From Thalassotalea_H sp040779345 (GTDB lineage Bacteria; Pseudomonadota; Gammaproteobacteria; Enterobacterales; Alteromonadaceae): a stretch of DNA of 64,000 nucleotides. The notes below the pieces were generated by a model that worked only from the letters and a program-made list of their open reading frames with translations, had not been told where the DNA came from and did no database searches. Both the position numbers and the translations under genes were made by a program. The stretch is from positions 184,118-248,117 of the forward strand of contig JBFONU010000006.1 of assembly GCA_040779345.1 (NCBI GenBank), in the 5' to 3' direction. The first letter of the stretch is position 1, and every line of letters starts with the position of its first letter. This document shows positions 54,860 to 63,967 of this stretch, in pieces.

Positions 54860-55543
54860 ATGTCTTCAGCTCCCGTTAAGGTTCAAACATCCTCAAGAAT
54901 AAATAGCAATCTTGGCTTAATGCAAGCGGGCTCAACTGTCAGTATTGATATCAGTACTCCTGCGGGGCAAAAAGGGAAATTTCGTAGTGTGTTTGTTGGT
55001 TTTTTATCTAAGCAGTATGTACTAATTCAATTTCCTGACTCCAATAAATTAGGTAACTTTGGCCAGTTTATTACCCAAGGAGCAGGCGTAACGGTTCGAG
55101 GATTAATTGAAGGGCATGAAGGCTCGGTTGCAGCTTTTGTTAGCAGCATCAAGCAAACACTGCAAATACCATCAAAGTTAATTGTTCTCGACTTTCCAAA
55201 ATCAATTAGCGTGCAAAGTTTACGTAAATCTATTCGTGTCGATACCGACATTCAATCTAAAGTGCGGGTAGAGAAAAATGTTTGGCAGGGGATGATCACC
55301 GATTTATCATTAAGTGGCTGTCAAATTATGGTGGATAATGGTGATAAGGTGGCATTAACAAACGATAAATCTATCGATATTGTTATCGAGAGCTTCCCTG
55401 AACTAAGTAAGTTAAAATTTGCAGGGCAAATATGCAGTATAAAACAGCTGAAAAATGGTGTTTCACTAGGGGTACAACTCACGGAATCAAGCCGAAATTC
55501 AGCGATTAAATTGCTGCACCATGTGATTACTATTGAGGATTAG
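54860..55543 (+). CDS. YcgR-like PilZ domain protein
   Basis: 227 aa. An N-terminal YcgR-type beta domain (about 10-105) is followed by PilZ (about 110-220). PilZ shows the c-di-GMP signature: an Arg switch (LRKSIRVDTD) and DLSLSGCQI (the D-x-S-x-x-G motif). Proteins of this kind act as flagellar brakes or other c-di-GMP effectors. Two HD-GYP phosphodiesterases occur in the same window. It converges on xseA with a 2-bp gap. Confidence 0.88.
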   Translation: MSSAPVKVQTSSRINSNLGLMQAGSTVSIDISTPAGQKGKFRSVFVGFLSKQYVLIQFPDSNKLGNFGQFITQGAGVTVRGLIEGHEGSVAAFVSSIKQTLQIPSKLIVLDFPKSISVQSLRKSIRVDTDIQSKVRVEKNVWQGMITDLSLSGCQIMVDNGDKVALTNDKSIDIVIESFPELSKLKFAGQICSIKQLKNGVSLGVQLTESSRNSAIKLLHHVITIED

Positions 55544-55545
55544 TA

Positions 55546-56901
55546 TTACAACTTTTTGTCTAGGTTAGGCTCAGGCAAAATAGTCACAACCTTTGTTTCT
55601 ATAACCCCATCAGTCATTTGAATTGAAACACGTTCCCCCACTGATACTTGATGAGTATGATTTATGATCCCATGTTTATTTCTACTGACCGTATAACCAC
55701 GGGCGATAGTTGCTAACGGGCTTACAATGTTTAATTGCTCGATAACATTGATAAATTGTTCATTTTTGTGTGACAAACTTAATTGCATTGCTCGTTTTAG
55801 ACCTTGTTTCATATGGGATAATTTTTCTTGATTTTGCACTATTTTCTTTGATGGTGATTGTTGTAATAAGCGTTTTACGAGGCTGGTTGGCATTTGATTA
55901 AAGCGTGTAAATTCGCGACTGAAAGCTTGATTTAAACGTATTGCTAATTCATCAGACCGTTGTTGAAATACTTGTAACTGCTGCTGAGGATGAACTTGAG
56001 TTAAGCGATGTTGCAACGAGTTCAATCGTTGCTTAGTAATATAAAGTTTTTGTTGAATATTTTGATGTAAACGTTGGGTTATTGAACCGAGTTGTTGCAA
56101 TGAGTCGGCAATGTCACACGAAACTAACTCAGCGGCAGCTGAAGGCGTTGGTGCTCTTAAATCGGCGACGTAATCTGTTAACGTGGTATCGGTTTCATGT
56201 CCTACGGCACTAATTGTTGGGATTTTACTATCAAATACAGCCTTAACCACTTCTTCTTCATTAAACGCCCATAAATCTTCTAATGAGCCGCCGCCGCGAC
56301 CGATGATCAGTACATCACATTCATTTCGATTATTGGCAGTATAGATCGCATTAGCGATATCAAACTTTGCTTGCTCCCCTTGCACTAAGGCTGGATAAAC
56401 GATCGCTGTGATTGCTGGATTACGTCTTTGTAAAACTGAGAGTATATCCTTAATTGCGGCGCCTGTTGGGGAGGTAATAATTCCCACATAATTGATATGT
56501 TCAGGAATAGCCTGTTTAAATTGCTGAGCAAAAAGTCCTTGAGCGTTGAGTTTATACTTTAATTGCTCAAATTGCTGGCGTAACGCTCCTTCACCTGCAT
56601 CTTCCATTTGTTCTAATATTAATTGAAAGTCTCCCCTTGGTTCATAAAGAGAAACTTTTGCACGCACCAGAACTTGCTGACCATTTCTTGGCGACAAACG
56701 TACACGACGATTACTGCCTTTAAACATTGCACACTTTACTTGTGACTTACTGTCTTTTAATGATAAATACCAATGCCCTGAACTTGCCGCAATGAAATTA
56801 GAGATTTCACCACACAACCAAACGGTATTTAGTTCACTTTCAAGCATGAACTTTACTTTTTTAGTGAGTTCACTTACCTGTAAAATATGCTGTGTAGTCA
56901 T
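55546..56901 (-). CDS. xseA: Exodeoxyribonuclease VII large subunit
   Basis: 451 aa. An N-terminal OB domain (VSELTKKVKFMLESELNTVWLCGEISNF, then GHWYLSLKD) precedes the catalytic core with VGIITSPTGAAIKDILSVLQRR, LIIGRGGGSLEDLWAFNEE, and VGHETDTTLTDYVADLRAPTPSAAAELV. A long coiled coil (about 280-390) and a C-terminal YTVSRN segment follow. It degrades single-stranded DNA with XseB. It is divergent from guaB. Confidence 0.96.
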   Translation of the reverse strand: MTTQHILQVSELTKKVKFMLESELNTVWLCGEISNFIAASSGHWYLSLKDSKSQVKCAMFKGSNRRVRLSPRNGQQVLVRAKVSLYEPRGDFQLILEQMEDAGEGALRQQFEQLKYKLNAQGLFAQQFKQAIPEHINYVGIITSPTGAAIKDILSVLQRRNPAITAIVYPALVQGEQAKFDIANAIYTANNRNECDVLIIGRGGGSLEDLWAFNEEEVVKAVFDSKIPTISAVGHETDTTLTDYVADLRAPTPSAAAELVSCDIADSLQQLGSITQRLHQNIQQKLYITKQRLNSLQHRLTQVHPQQQLQVFQQRSDELAIRLNQAFSREFTRFNQMPTSLVKRLLQQSPSKKIVQNQEKLSHMKQGLKRAMQLSLSHKNEQFINVIEQLNIVSPLATIARGYTVSRNKHGIINHTHQVSVGERVSIQMTDGVIETKVVTILPEPNLDKKL

Positions 56902-57001
56902 AAAAGTTTTACTTTTCCTAATGTTTACTACTTTTTCGCCTGTATTATATATTTGTTTAAACTATCTAGGTAAATTTATTTCATAAAATAGTAAAATTTA
57001 A

Positions 57002-57031
57002 GTTGTCCTAAGGCAACAAAGCGGTTAAAAT
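57002..57031 (+). promoter_or_regulatory. guaB promoter with imperfect inverted repeat
   Basis: -35 TTGTCC (57003-57008), 17 bp, -10 TAAAAT (57026-57031). The -35 lies in GTTGTCCTAAGGCAAC (57002-57017), an imperfect dyad that could bind a repressor. Confidence 0.6.
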
Positions 57032-57081
57032 TCTGCCGCAATATTCACTCCCTAACCACACCTTTTTAGAGAGATGTTGCG

Positions 57082-58554
57082 ATGCTAAGAATTGCCCAAG
57101 AAGCTTTAACCTTTGATGATGTATTACTTGTTCCTGCCCACTCGAAAGTGCTTCCTCATACTGCCAATTTAAAAACTAAATTGACTCGTAAAATTGATTT
57201 AAATGTTCCAATGATTTCTGCGTCTATGGACACAGTAACTGAAGCGCGTTTAGCAATTACGTTAGCCCAAGAGGGCGGTATAGGATTTGTTCATAAAAAT
57301 ATGACCATTGCTGAGCAAGCTAAAAATGTTTCGTTAGTTAAAAAATATGAAAGCGGTATTGTTTCAGATCCTGTCACTGTGAGCCCCAATGCGACGATAG
57401 AACAAACTATGCATTTAGCTGATGACCTTGGTTTTTCAGGATTTCCTGTCGTTGATGCAGCGAATAACCTTGTTGGAATAATAACTGGACGTGATTTACG
57501 CTTTGAAACTGATTTAAGTAAACCTGTTTCTGAATTAATGACAGGAAAAGATAACTTAGTGACGGTTGAAGAAGGGGCTAAAAGAGAGGAAATCTTAAGC
57601 TTAATGCATGAACATCGTATTGAAAAAATATTGATGATAGATAGCGCATTTAAACTCAAAGGTTTGATCACAGTAAAAGATTATCAAAAAGCAGAAAGTA
57701 AACCTAATGCCTGCAAAGATGAGTTAGGTCGTTTGCGTGTTGGCGCAGCCGTTGGTGTTGGAGCAGGCACAGACGAGCGAATTGATGCCTTAGTTGCCGC
57801 GGGTGTTGATGTGTTATTAATTGATACATCGCATGGTCATTCACAAGGTGTGATTGATCGCGTGAGTGAAACTCGTCAAAAATACCCAGACTTACAAATT
57901 ATCGCCGGTAACGTTGCAACAGCATCTGGTGCTAAAGCATTAGCCGATGTAGGTGTTGATGCGGTTAAAGTAGGTATTGGCCCAGGCTCTATATGTACTA
58001 CGCGTATTGTAACGGGTGTTGGTGTTCCGCAATTAACGGCAATTTCAAATGCGGTTGAAGGTTTAAAGGGCACTGGTGTTCCTGTTATTGCCGATGGTGG
58101 TATTCGCTTTTCTGGCGATATAGCTAAAGCACTTGTTGCAGGAGCGCATTGTGTGATGGTGGGGTCAATGCTTGCTGGTACAGAAGAATCTCCAGGTGAA
58201 GTTGAGCTTTATCAAGGCCGCTATTACAAATCTTACCGAGGAATGGGCTCTTTAGGTGCTATGGCACAAAAAGAAGGTTCATCCGACCGATATTTCCAAA
58301 AAACAGATGGTGAAGCTGATAAATTAGTTCCTGAAGGAATTGAAGGTCGAGTTGCTTATAAAGGTCCTGTTGCTACTATTATCCATCAACAAATGGGCGG
58401 TTTACGTTCATCTATGGGATTAACTGGTTGTGCAACTATCGAAGAAATGCGAACTAAGCCTGAGTTTATGAAAATATCTTCAGCAGGTATGGGGGAGTCG
58501 CATGTACACGATGTGACTATCACCAAAGAAGCCCCAAACTATAGAATGGGATAA
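57082..58554 (+). CDS. guaB: IMP dehydrogenase
   Basis: 490 aa. It oxidises IMP to XMP, the committed step of GMP synthesis. The barrel begins ALTFDDVLLVPAHSKVLP. Two CBS domains lie at about 90-200. The catalytic Cys loop is GIGPGSICTTR, with the IMP-binding ADGGIRFSGD and the flap YRGMGSLGAM. It ends with the family YRMG. guaA follows after 260 bp, so the pair is either one operon with a long spacer or two units. Confidence 0.97.
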   Translation: MLRIAQEALTFDDVLLVPAHSKVLPHTANLKTKLTRKIDLNVPMISASMDTVTEARLAITLAQEGGIGFVHKNMTIAEQAKNVSLVKKYESGIVSDPVTVSPNATIEQTMHLADDLGFSGFPVVDAANNLVGIITGRDLRFETDLSKPVSELMTGKDNLVTVEEGAKREEILSLMHEHRIEKILMIDSAFKLKGLITVKDYQKAESKPNACKDELGRLRVGAAVGVGAGTDERIDALVAAGVDVLLIDTSHGHSQGVIDRVSETRQKYPDLQIIAGNVATASGAKALADVGVDAVKVGIGPGSICTTRIVTGVGVPQLTAISNAVEGLKGTGVPVIADGGIRFSGDIAKALVAGAHCVMVGSMLAGTEESPGEVELYQGRYYKSYRGMGSLGAMAQKEGSSDRYFQKTDGEADKLVPEGIEGRVAYKGPVATIIHQQMGGLRSSMGLTGCATIEEMRTKPEFMKISSAGMGESHVHDVTITKEAPNYRMG

Positions 58555-58814
58555 AAAGGCTGCGGTCTTTTTTAACGATTTTGGCGTTGTCGATTCTCAG
58601 CTACTGAAGTAGGCTGTGAGTCTGCGCCTTAAACTCGAAAAGAATACTCACAGTATATTGCTGTAGTAAAAAATTTAAGCAGGCTGATTTTCATTACTTT
58701 TTGTAAACAGAATTTCAGCCTGTTGTTATTTTTAGAAAGTTTTAAAAATAGCATTTATAAAAAGTGCTTTCTTAATGAGTCAGCGCTTCACTTTAAAAGA
58801 AACAGGAATTACTC

Positions 58815-60398
58815 ATGACGACAAATAAAGATATTCATGATTCACGAGTTTTAATTTTAGACTTTGGTTCACAATACACTCAACTCATTGCACGTCGTGT
58901 TCGTGAAATTGGCGTTTACTGTGAACTATGGGCGTGGGATGTTACCGAAGCACAAATTAAAGAGTTTAATCCTACGGGGATTATTTTAGCGGGCGGCCCT
59001 GAATCCGTCACTGAACTTAATTCCCCTCGAGCACCTGAATATGTATTCAATGCGGGTGTACCTGTTTTAGGTGTATGTTACGGCATGCAAACCATGGCAG
59101 AACAACTTGGCGGTGGTGTTGAAGGCTCTGAACATAAAGAGTTTGGCTACGCGTCAGTTGAAGTTATTGCAACGTCTGAATTATTCAAAAATATTGAAGA
59201 CAACGTAAGTGATAATGGCAATGCATTACTCGACGTTTGGATGAGCCACGGCGATAAAGTATCAGCCATCCCTGAAGGCTTTACTACCATAGCGCAAACA
59301 CCAAGTTGTAAATATGCAGCAATGGCAAACGAAGAGAAAAAATTCTACGGGGTACAATTCCACCCTGAAGTAACGCACACCAAACAAGGTTTGCGTATGC
59401 TTGAACATTTTGTTGTTGATATTTGTCAATGTGAAAAATTATGGACGCCAGCGTCGATCATTGAAAATGCCATTGAAAGCATGAAAGAACAAGTCGGTGA
59501 CGATGAAGTCGTCCTTGGCCTTTCAGGCGGCGTAGACTCTTCGGTGGTTGCTATGCTGTTACATCGTGCGATTGGCGACAAACTTACTTGTGTATTTGTT
59601 GATAACGGTTTACTTCGCTTAAACGAAGGCAAACAAGTGATGGATATGTTTGGTGATCATTTTGGTTTGAACATAATTCATGTTGATGCAGAAAACCGTT
59701 TTTTAGATCGTATGGCAGGTGAAGCTGATCCTGAGAAGAAACGTAAGATCATTGGTAATGTTTTTGTTGAAATTTTTGACGAAGAAGCGAGCAAGTTAAC
59801 GAATGCTAAATGGTTAGCGCAAGGCACTATTTATCCTGATGTTATTGAATCAGCCGCTTCAGCTACCGGTAAAGCTCACGTTATTAAATCTCACCATAAT
59901 GTTGGTGGTTTACCTGAAGACATGGAGCTTGGTCTTGTTGAACCGTTACGTGAATTATTTAAAGATGAAGTGCGTAAAATTGGTTTAGAGTTAGGTTTAC
60001 CTTATGACATGCTTTATCGTCACCCATTCCCAGGGCCTGGATTAGGTGTGCGTATTTTAGGTGAAGTGAAAAAAGAATATGCTGATTTACTACGCCGAGC
60101 GGATCACATCTTTATTGAAGAATTACACAAGCACGATTTATACAAAAAAGTCAGCCAAGCATTTACGGTATTTTTACCGGTTCGCTCAGTAGGCGTTATG
60201 GGGGATGCTCGTAAATATGATTGGGTTGTTAGTTTACGTTGTGTTGAAACAATAGATTTTATGACCGCTCGTTGGTCACACTTACCGTATGATTTTTTAG
60301 GGTTAGTGTCTAATCGTATTATTAACGAAATTGATGGTATTTCACGTGTGGTTTACGATATTTCGGGTAAGCCGCCTGCGACTATTGAATGGGAATAA
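58815..60398 (+). CDS. guaA: GMP synthase (glutamine-hydrolysing)
   Basis: 527 aa. A class I amidotransferase (1-200) with LDFGSQYTQLIARRVRE, the nucleophile in LGVCYGMQTMA and FHPEVTHTKQG. The ATP-PPase domain shows VLGLSGGVDSSVVAMLL. The C-terminal dimerisation domain ends DISGKPPATIEWE, as in nearly all GuaA. It aminates XMP to GMP. ACAGGA precedes the start. Confidence 0.97.
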   Translation: MTTNKDIHDSRVLILDFGSQYTQLIARRVREIGVYCELWAWDVTEAQIKEFNPTGIILAGGPESVTELNSPRAPEYVFNAGVPVLGVCYGMQTMAEQLGGGVEGSEHKEFGYASVEVIATSELFKNIEDNVSDNGNALLDVWMSHGDKVSAIPEGFTTIAQTPSCKYAAMANEEKKFYGVQFHPEVTHTKQGLRMLEHFVVDICQCEKLWTPASIIENAIESMKEQVGDDEVVLGLSGGVDSSVVAMLLHRAIGDKLTCVFVDNGLLRLNEGKQVMDMFGDHFGLNIIHVDAENRFLDRMAGEADPEKKRKIIGNVFVEIFDEEASKLTNAKWLAQGTIYPDVIESAASATGKAHVIKSHHNVGGLPEDMELGLVEPLRELFKDEVRKIGLELGLPYDMLYRHPFPGPGLGVRILGEVKKEYADLLRRADHIFIEELHKHDLYKKVSQAFTVFLPVRSVGVMGDARKYDWVVSLRCVETIDFMTARWSHLPYDFLGLVSNRIINEIDGISRVVYDISGKPPATIEWE

Positions 60399-60530
60399 AG
60401 CGACTTTCTTTTTTGCTATTTCGCCTGATTTCATCGTCGAAAGTACTCACTGACTACCGTCAGCTCCGTGCTACCTCCTTGAATTAAGGTGAACTAGCTG
60501 CAAATAAAGTACTTTATAGCTAGGTAATTA

Positions 60531-60572
60531 GAAAACCTCATTGTTGAAAAACACTGGGGTTTTGTTTTTTAA
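60531..60572 (+). terminator. Probable terminator after guaA
   Basis: GAAAACCTC ... GGGGTTTTG, an imperfect stem with a long loop, ends in a TTTT-rich run. Confidence 0.6.
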
Positions 60573-60596
60573 CAAATAATAAGAGTATAAAGTCAA

Positions 60597-60947
60597 ATGA
60601 GTATTGAACGATTAGAAACTAAGCAACGTATGAGCCGGATCGTTAAGCATAATGGGACGATCTATTTATGTGGGCAAGTGTGTGCGGATGCCACAAAAGG
60701 TATTACTGAACAAACCCAAACTATGCTTGATAAAGTTGAGCAGTTACTTGAGCAAGCAGGTAGCTCAAAAGAGCATATGCTTTCAGCAACTATTTATGTA
60801 AAAACCATGGCCGATTTTGCTGCTATGAATGCTGTTTGGGATGCATGGGTGCCAGAAGGGCACGCACCAGCTCGCGCTTGTGTAGAAGCTGCTATGGCAC
60901 GAGATGTATTATTGGTAGAAATATCCGTAGTTGCTGTTGAAAAGTAG
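60597..60947 (+). CDS. RidA family protein
   Basis: 116 aa, normal for RidA/YjgF. It has IYLCGQVCAD, a ITEQTQTMLDKVEQLLEQAGSSKEHMLSATIYV helix region and GHAPARACVEAAMARDVLLVEISVVA, with the conserved Arg that binds substrate carboxylates (PARACVEA). RidA members hydrolyse reactive enamines or imines. The closest subtype looks like YoaB rather than archetypal RidA. Confidence 0.9.
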   Translation: MSIERLETKQRMSRIVKHNGTIYLCGQVCADATKGITEQTQTMLDKVEQLLEQAGSSKEHMLSATIYVKTMADFAAMNAVWDAWVPEGHAPARACVEAAMARDVLLVEISVVAVEK

Positions 60948-60975
60948 GTTTAATAAATTACTACAATTTTTAATG

Positions 60976-61014
60976 AAAACACCACTGTAATAATTTACAG
61001 TGGTGTTTTTTTTA
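60976..61014 (+). terminator. Terminator after the RidA gene
   Basis: 15-bp perfect stem AAAACACCACTGTAA / TTACAGTGGTGTTTT with a 4-nt loop and a T run. Confidence 0.93.
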
Positions 61015-61086
61015 TGTACTCTTACAGCAGAAAATTAATTAATCAAATGAGTTTGTTAATAACTAATAAAAATTTAAGGAAGAGTA

Positions 61087-61791
61087 ATGATTAAGTTGTA
61101 TGGGTTTGGTAAAGCATTTGGTGTAATTGATGCGAGTCCATTTGTTGTCAAAGTTGATTTGTTTTTAAAATTGGCGGGTATAGATCACAAGCTTGATGGG
61201 AATGTTAATTATTTAAAAAAATCACCTAAAAATAAACTGCCGTTTATTGATGATAATGGCAAGAAAGTAGGTGATTCTGCGTTTATTTTACACTACCTTA
61301 CGAGTAAGTATGAGGTTAAGCTTGATGATCACTTAAGTGCAACGCAAAAAGCACAAGCGACACTTATGAGTCACGCTTTAGACGAAAGCCTGTATTGGTG
61401 CTTGGTATATTCTCGCTGGATAAAAGAGGATACCTGGCCAATTTCATATGATGCTTTTTTTGGCAAACTGCCACTGCCTATTAAGTGGTTTTTACCTACT
61501 TTAATTCGTAAAGATGTCGTCAAAACATTAAAGCGTCAAGGCTATGGTCGTCATAGTGAAACTGAGTTATTAACTAAAGCGAATGAACAATTTTCGGCAC
61601 TATCAACTTTATTAGGTGATAATGATTATTTTTTTGGAGATAAACCCAGTTCGTTCGACGCCGTGGTTTATTCTGCGCTTTGTGAATTTATTAGCGTTGA
61701 TTTTTTTAATAGCTTTAATCAACAAGCACGTAAGTATGAAAATTTAGTACAATACTGCCAACGTATTGAAGAAAAGTACTATTCTGAATGA
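61087..61791 (+). CDS. Metaxin/Faxc-like glutathione S-transferase family protein
   Basis: 234 aa. An N-terminal thioredoxin-like domain (IKLYGFGKAFGVIDASPFVVKVDLFLKLAG) has KLPFIDDNGKKVGDSAFILHYL. The C-terminal helical domain includes ALDESLYWCLVYSRWIKEDTW and FFGDKPSSFDAVVYSALCEF. The pattern is that of bacterial metaxin/failed-axon-connection homologues rather than classical GSTs. RecQ starts 3 bp downstream, so they are translationally linked. Confidence 0.85.
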   Translation: MIKLYGFGKAFGVIDASPFVVKVDLFLKLAGIDHKLDGNVNYLKKSPKNKLPFIDDNGKKVGDSAFILHYLTSKYEVKLDDHLSATQKAQATLMSHALDESLYWCLVYSRWIKEDTWPISYDAFFGKLPLPIKWFLPTLIRKDVVKTLKRQGYGRHSETELLTKANEQFSALSTLLGDNDYFFGDKPSSFDAVVYSALCEFISVDFFNSFNQQARKYENLVQYCQRIEEKYYSE

Positions 61792-61794
61792 TTT

Positions 61795-63729
61795 ATGGAA
61801 AATAACCTAAGGCATGCATTAAAGCAAACGTTTGGTTTTGATGAATTTCGTCAAGGGCAAGAACAAACCATCTCACAACTTGTACAGGGTGAGTCATCGT
61901 TAGCTATTTTCCCTACGGGTTCGGGTAAGTCGTTATGTTATCAATTAACCGCACTGCACTTACCCCATTTAACTCTTGTCGTTTCGCCTTTACTGGCGTT
62001 AATGAAAGACCAATTAACCTTTTTAGCCAGTAAAGGAATTGCGGCAGCGAGTATTGATTCCACGTTGACATCAGAGCAAAACCAACAAGTGATGGCTGAT
62101 ACACGTTCAGGAAAAATTAAAATATTAATGGTCTCGGTCGAGCGTTTTAAAAATGAGCGTTTTCGGCAATTTATTGAGTCAATCTCGGTATCAATGTTAG
62201 TGGTGGATGAAGCGCATTGTATTTCAGAATGGGGGCATAATTTTCGACCAGATTATTTAAAGCTACCAGCCTACCGTCAAGAGTTAGCTATCCCATTGGT
62301 TTTATTACTTACCGCAACCGCCACCAAAAAAGTGAAAAACGACATGGCGGCTAAATTTTCTATCTTGCCACAACATATTGTACAAACAGGTTTTTATCGA
62401 AATAATCTAGATTTGTCGGTGATCCCTGTTTCAAGCCAAGCTAAAAATCAACAATTATTAACGAGTATATTACAGCAGTCAGGCTCTGGTATTGTCTATG
62501 TTACTTTGCAATATAGCGCTGAGCAGGTGGCGGAGTTTCTCCAGCAAAATAGACTCAATGCTCAGGCTTACCATGCTGGTTTTGATAATGATAAGCGTCA
62601 GCATATTCAGCATGAATTTATGAACGGTAATGTTGATATTATTGTCGCCACCATTGCGTTTGGTATGGGCATTGATAAGTCAGACATCCGTTTTGTTATT
62701 CATTACGATTTACCTAAATCCATTGAGAATTATAGCCAAGAAATTGGTCGAGCAGGGCGTGATGGTTTGCCATCAAATTGTATAACCTTAGCAAATTTAG
62801 ATGGCTTAAATACTGTTGAAAATTTTGTTTTTGGTGATACACCAGAGCTCAGTGGAATTGATAAAGTACTGAGTAATATTAAAGAAGAGTCGCAGAATAA
62901 TCGTTGGGAATTACAAGGCTTATCATTGTCTAACGCCAGTAATATTCGTCAATTACCGATGAAAACTTTATTAGTACAACTTGAGCTATATGGTGTAATT
63001 AAACCATTGTTTTCTTACTTTGCTGACTTTAAATATAAATTTACGACTAGCAAGGACAATGTTTTAAATAGTTTTAAAGGTGAGAGACGCGATTTTCTGC
63101 AAGCAGTTTTTCAGCACAGCCAATTTAAAAAAGTATGGGGAGAGCCAGATTTTGAGGCACTTTTTCAACATTATCAATGTGAGCGAAGTCGTGTGGTTAC
63201 TGCGTTAGAGTATTTGCAAGAAACAGGACATATTGTATTAGAAACTAAAAAGATCACGGAAGTATTTAGTGTCAATTCAGTCGAGCTAGTCGAGCCTAAC
63301 CTTGGCGTAAATTTACAACATTATTTTTTAGAAAAAGAGCAAAGTGAAATAAAACGCATTGCAGCCTTGGTACGATTTTTTGAGTTAAACAGCTGTTTAA
63401 GCCGAAATTTAGCTTTATATTTTGATGATGCTCAAGTGCCTGAAAATTGTGGTCATTGTTCAGTATGTCGAGGAAAAGTAGCAAAACTTGAGTATTCTTT
63501 ACCTATCGTGTGGCCTGAAGATGAAATACTTAAAGGTTATTTGTCCCAATTTATTGAACATATGAGCAGTAAAGTCAGCGAGGTTTCAATTGAGACACAG
63601 AGTCGATTTTTAACAGGACTAATGGTGCCACTTTTTAGTCGAAATAAAGTGAAACAACTGTCAGGTTTTGCCAGTTGTGAAAATATTCGCTACCAAGAAG
63701 TTAAAGAAAAAATTCAAAGTTTTGGATAA
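61795..63729 (+). CDS. RecQ-family ATP-dependent DNA helicase, atypical C-terminus
   Basis: 644 aa. The helicase core (1-340) has FGFDEFRQGQEQTI, Walker A FPTGSGKSLCYQ, the DEAH box (VVDEAHCISEWGHNFRPDY), TATATKKV and QEIGRAGRDG. A winged-helix-like region follows (about 370-500). A Cys cluster (NSC-x17-CGHCSVC) comes only at about 535-558, after that region; canonical RecQ has Zn before winged helix. There is no HRDC domain. It lies 3 bp after the GST-like gene and ends with a strong terminator. Confidence 0.88.
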   Translation: MENNLRHALKQTFGFDEFRQGQEQTISQLVQGESSLAIFPTGSGKSLCYQLTALHLPHLTLVVSPLLALMKDQLTFLASKGIAAASIDSTLTSEQNQQVMADTRSGKIKILMVSVERFKNERFRQFIESISVSMLVVDEAHCISEWGHNFRPDYLKLPAYRQELAIPLVLLLTATATKKVKNDMAAKFSILPQHIVQTGFYRNNLDLSVIPVSSQAKNQQLLTSILQQSGSGIVYVTLQYSAEQVAEFLQQNRLNAQAYHAGFDNDKRQHIQHEFMNGNVDIIVATIAFGMGIDKSDIRFVIHYDLPKSIENYSQEIGRAGRDGLPSNCITLANLDGLNTVENFVFGDTPELSGIDKVLSNIKEESQNNRWELQGLSLSNASNIRQLPMKTLLVQLELYGVIKPLFSYFADFKYKFTTSKDNVLNSFKGERRDFLQAVFQHSQFKKVWGEPDFEALFQHYQCERSRVVTALEYLQETGHIVLETKKITEVFSVNSVELVEPNLGVNLQHYFLEKEQSEIKRIAALVRFFELNSCLSRNLALYFDDAQVPENCGHCSVCRGKVAKLEYSLPIVWPEDEILKGYLSQFIEHMSSKVSEVSIETQSRFLTGLMVPLFSRNKVKQLSGFASCENIRYQEVKEKIQSFG

Positions 63730-63798
63730 GAAATTAGTGACTAGTAAAAATTGATGACTGATAACAGATGACATGTACTTCTTTGTGCAGACGATAAT

Positions 63799-63828
63799 AA
63801 AAAAGACGCATTAGCGTCTTTTTTTTCA
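63799..63828 (+). terminator. Terminator after the RecQ-family gene
   Basis: AAAAAGACGC-ATTA-GCGTCTTTTTTTT: 10-bp stem, 4-nt loop and a T8 run. Confidence 0.93.
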
Positions 63829-63908
63829 TTTTCAAACTAGTAAAAAACGATGCTTTGTACTATTTTTAATCATCCAACCTTTTATTTTAATTAATCTTCA
63901 AAAAAGGG

Positions 63909-63943
63909 TTGACGTGAGCGCAGAAATCCCTAAAATGCGCTCC
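63909..63943 (+). promoter_or_regulatory. Strong promoter with stable-RNA-like discriminator
   Basis: -35 TTGACG (63909-63914), 16-bp spacer, -10 TAAAAT (63931-63936), then GCGCTCC. The GC-rich discriminator is typical of rRNA/tRNA promoters under stringent control. No ORF begins before the window ends. Confidence 0.65.
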
Positions 63944-63944
63944 A

Positions 63945-63967
63945 CTTCTTCAGGGAGACCTGAGAAG
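63945..63967 (+). other. Leader hairpin with GAGA tetraloop
   Basis: CTTCTTCAGG-GAGA-CCTGAGAAG forms a 9-bp stem with one bulged T and a GNRA tetraloop right after the promoter, presumably in the 5' leader of the transcript leaving the window. Confidence 0.5.

Noticed and set aside
57291..57671. 126-aa antisense ORF inside guaB
   Set aside because: It is a shadow of the IMP dehydrogenase CBS region, with low-complexity composition and no support.
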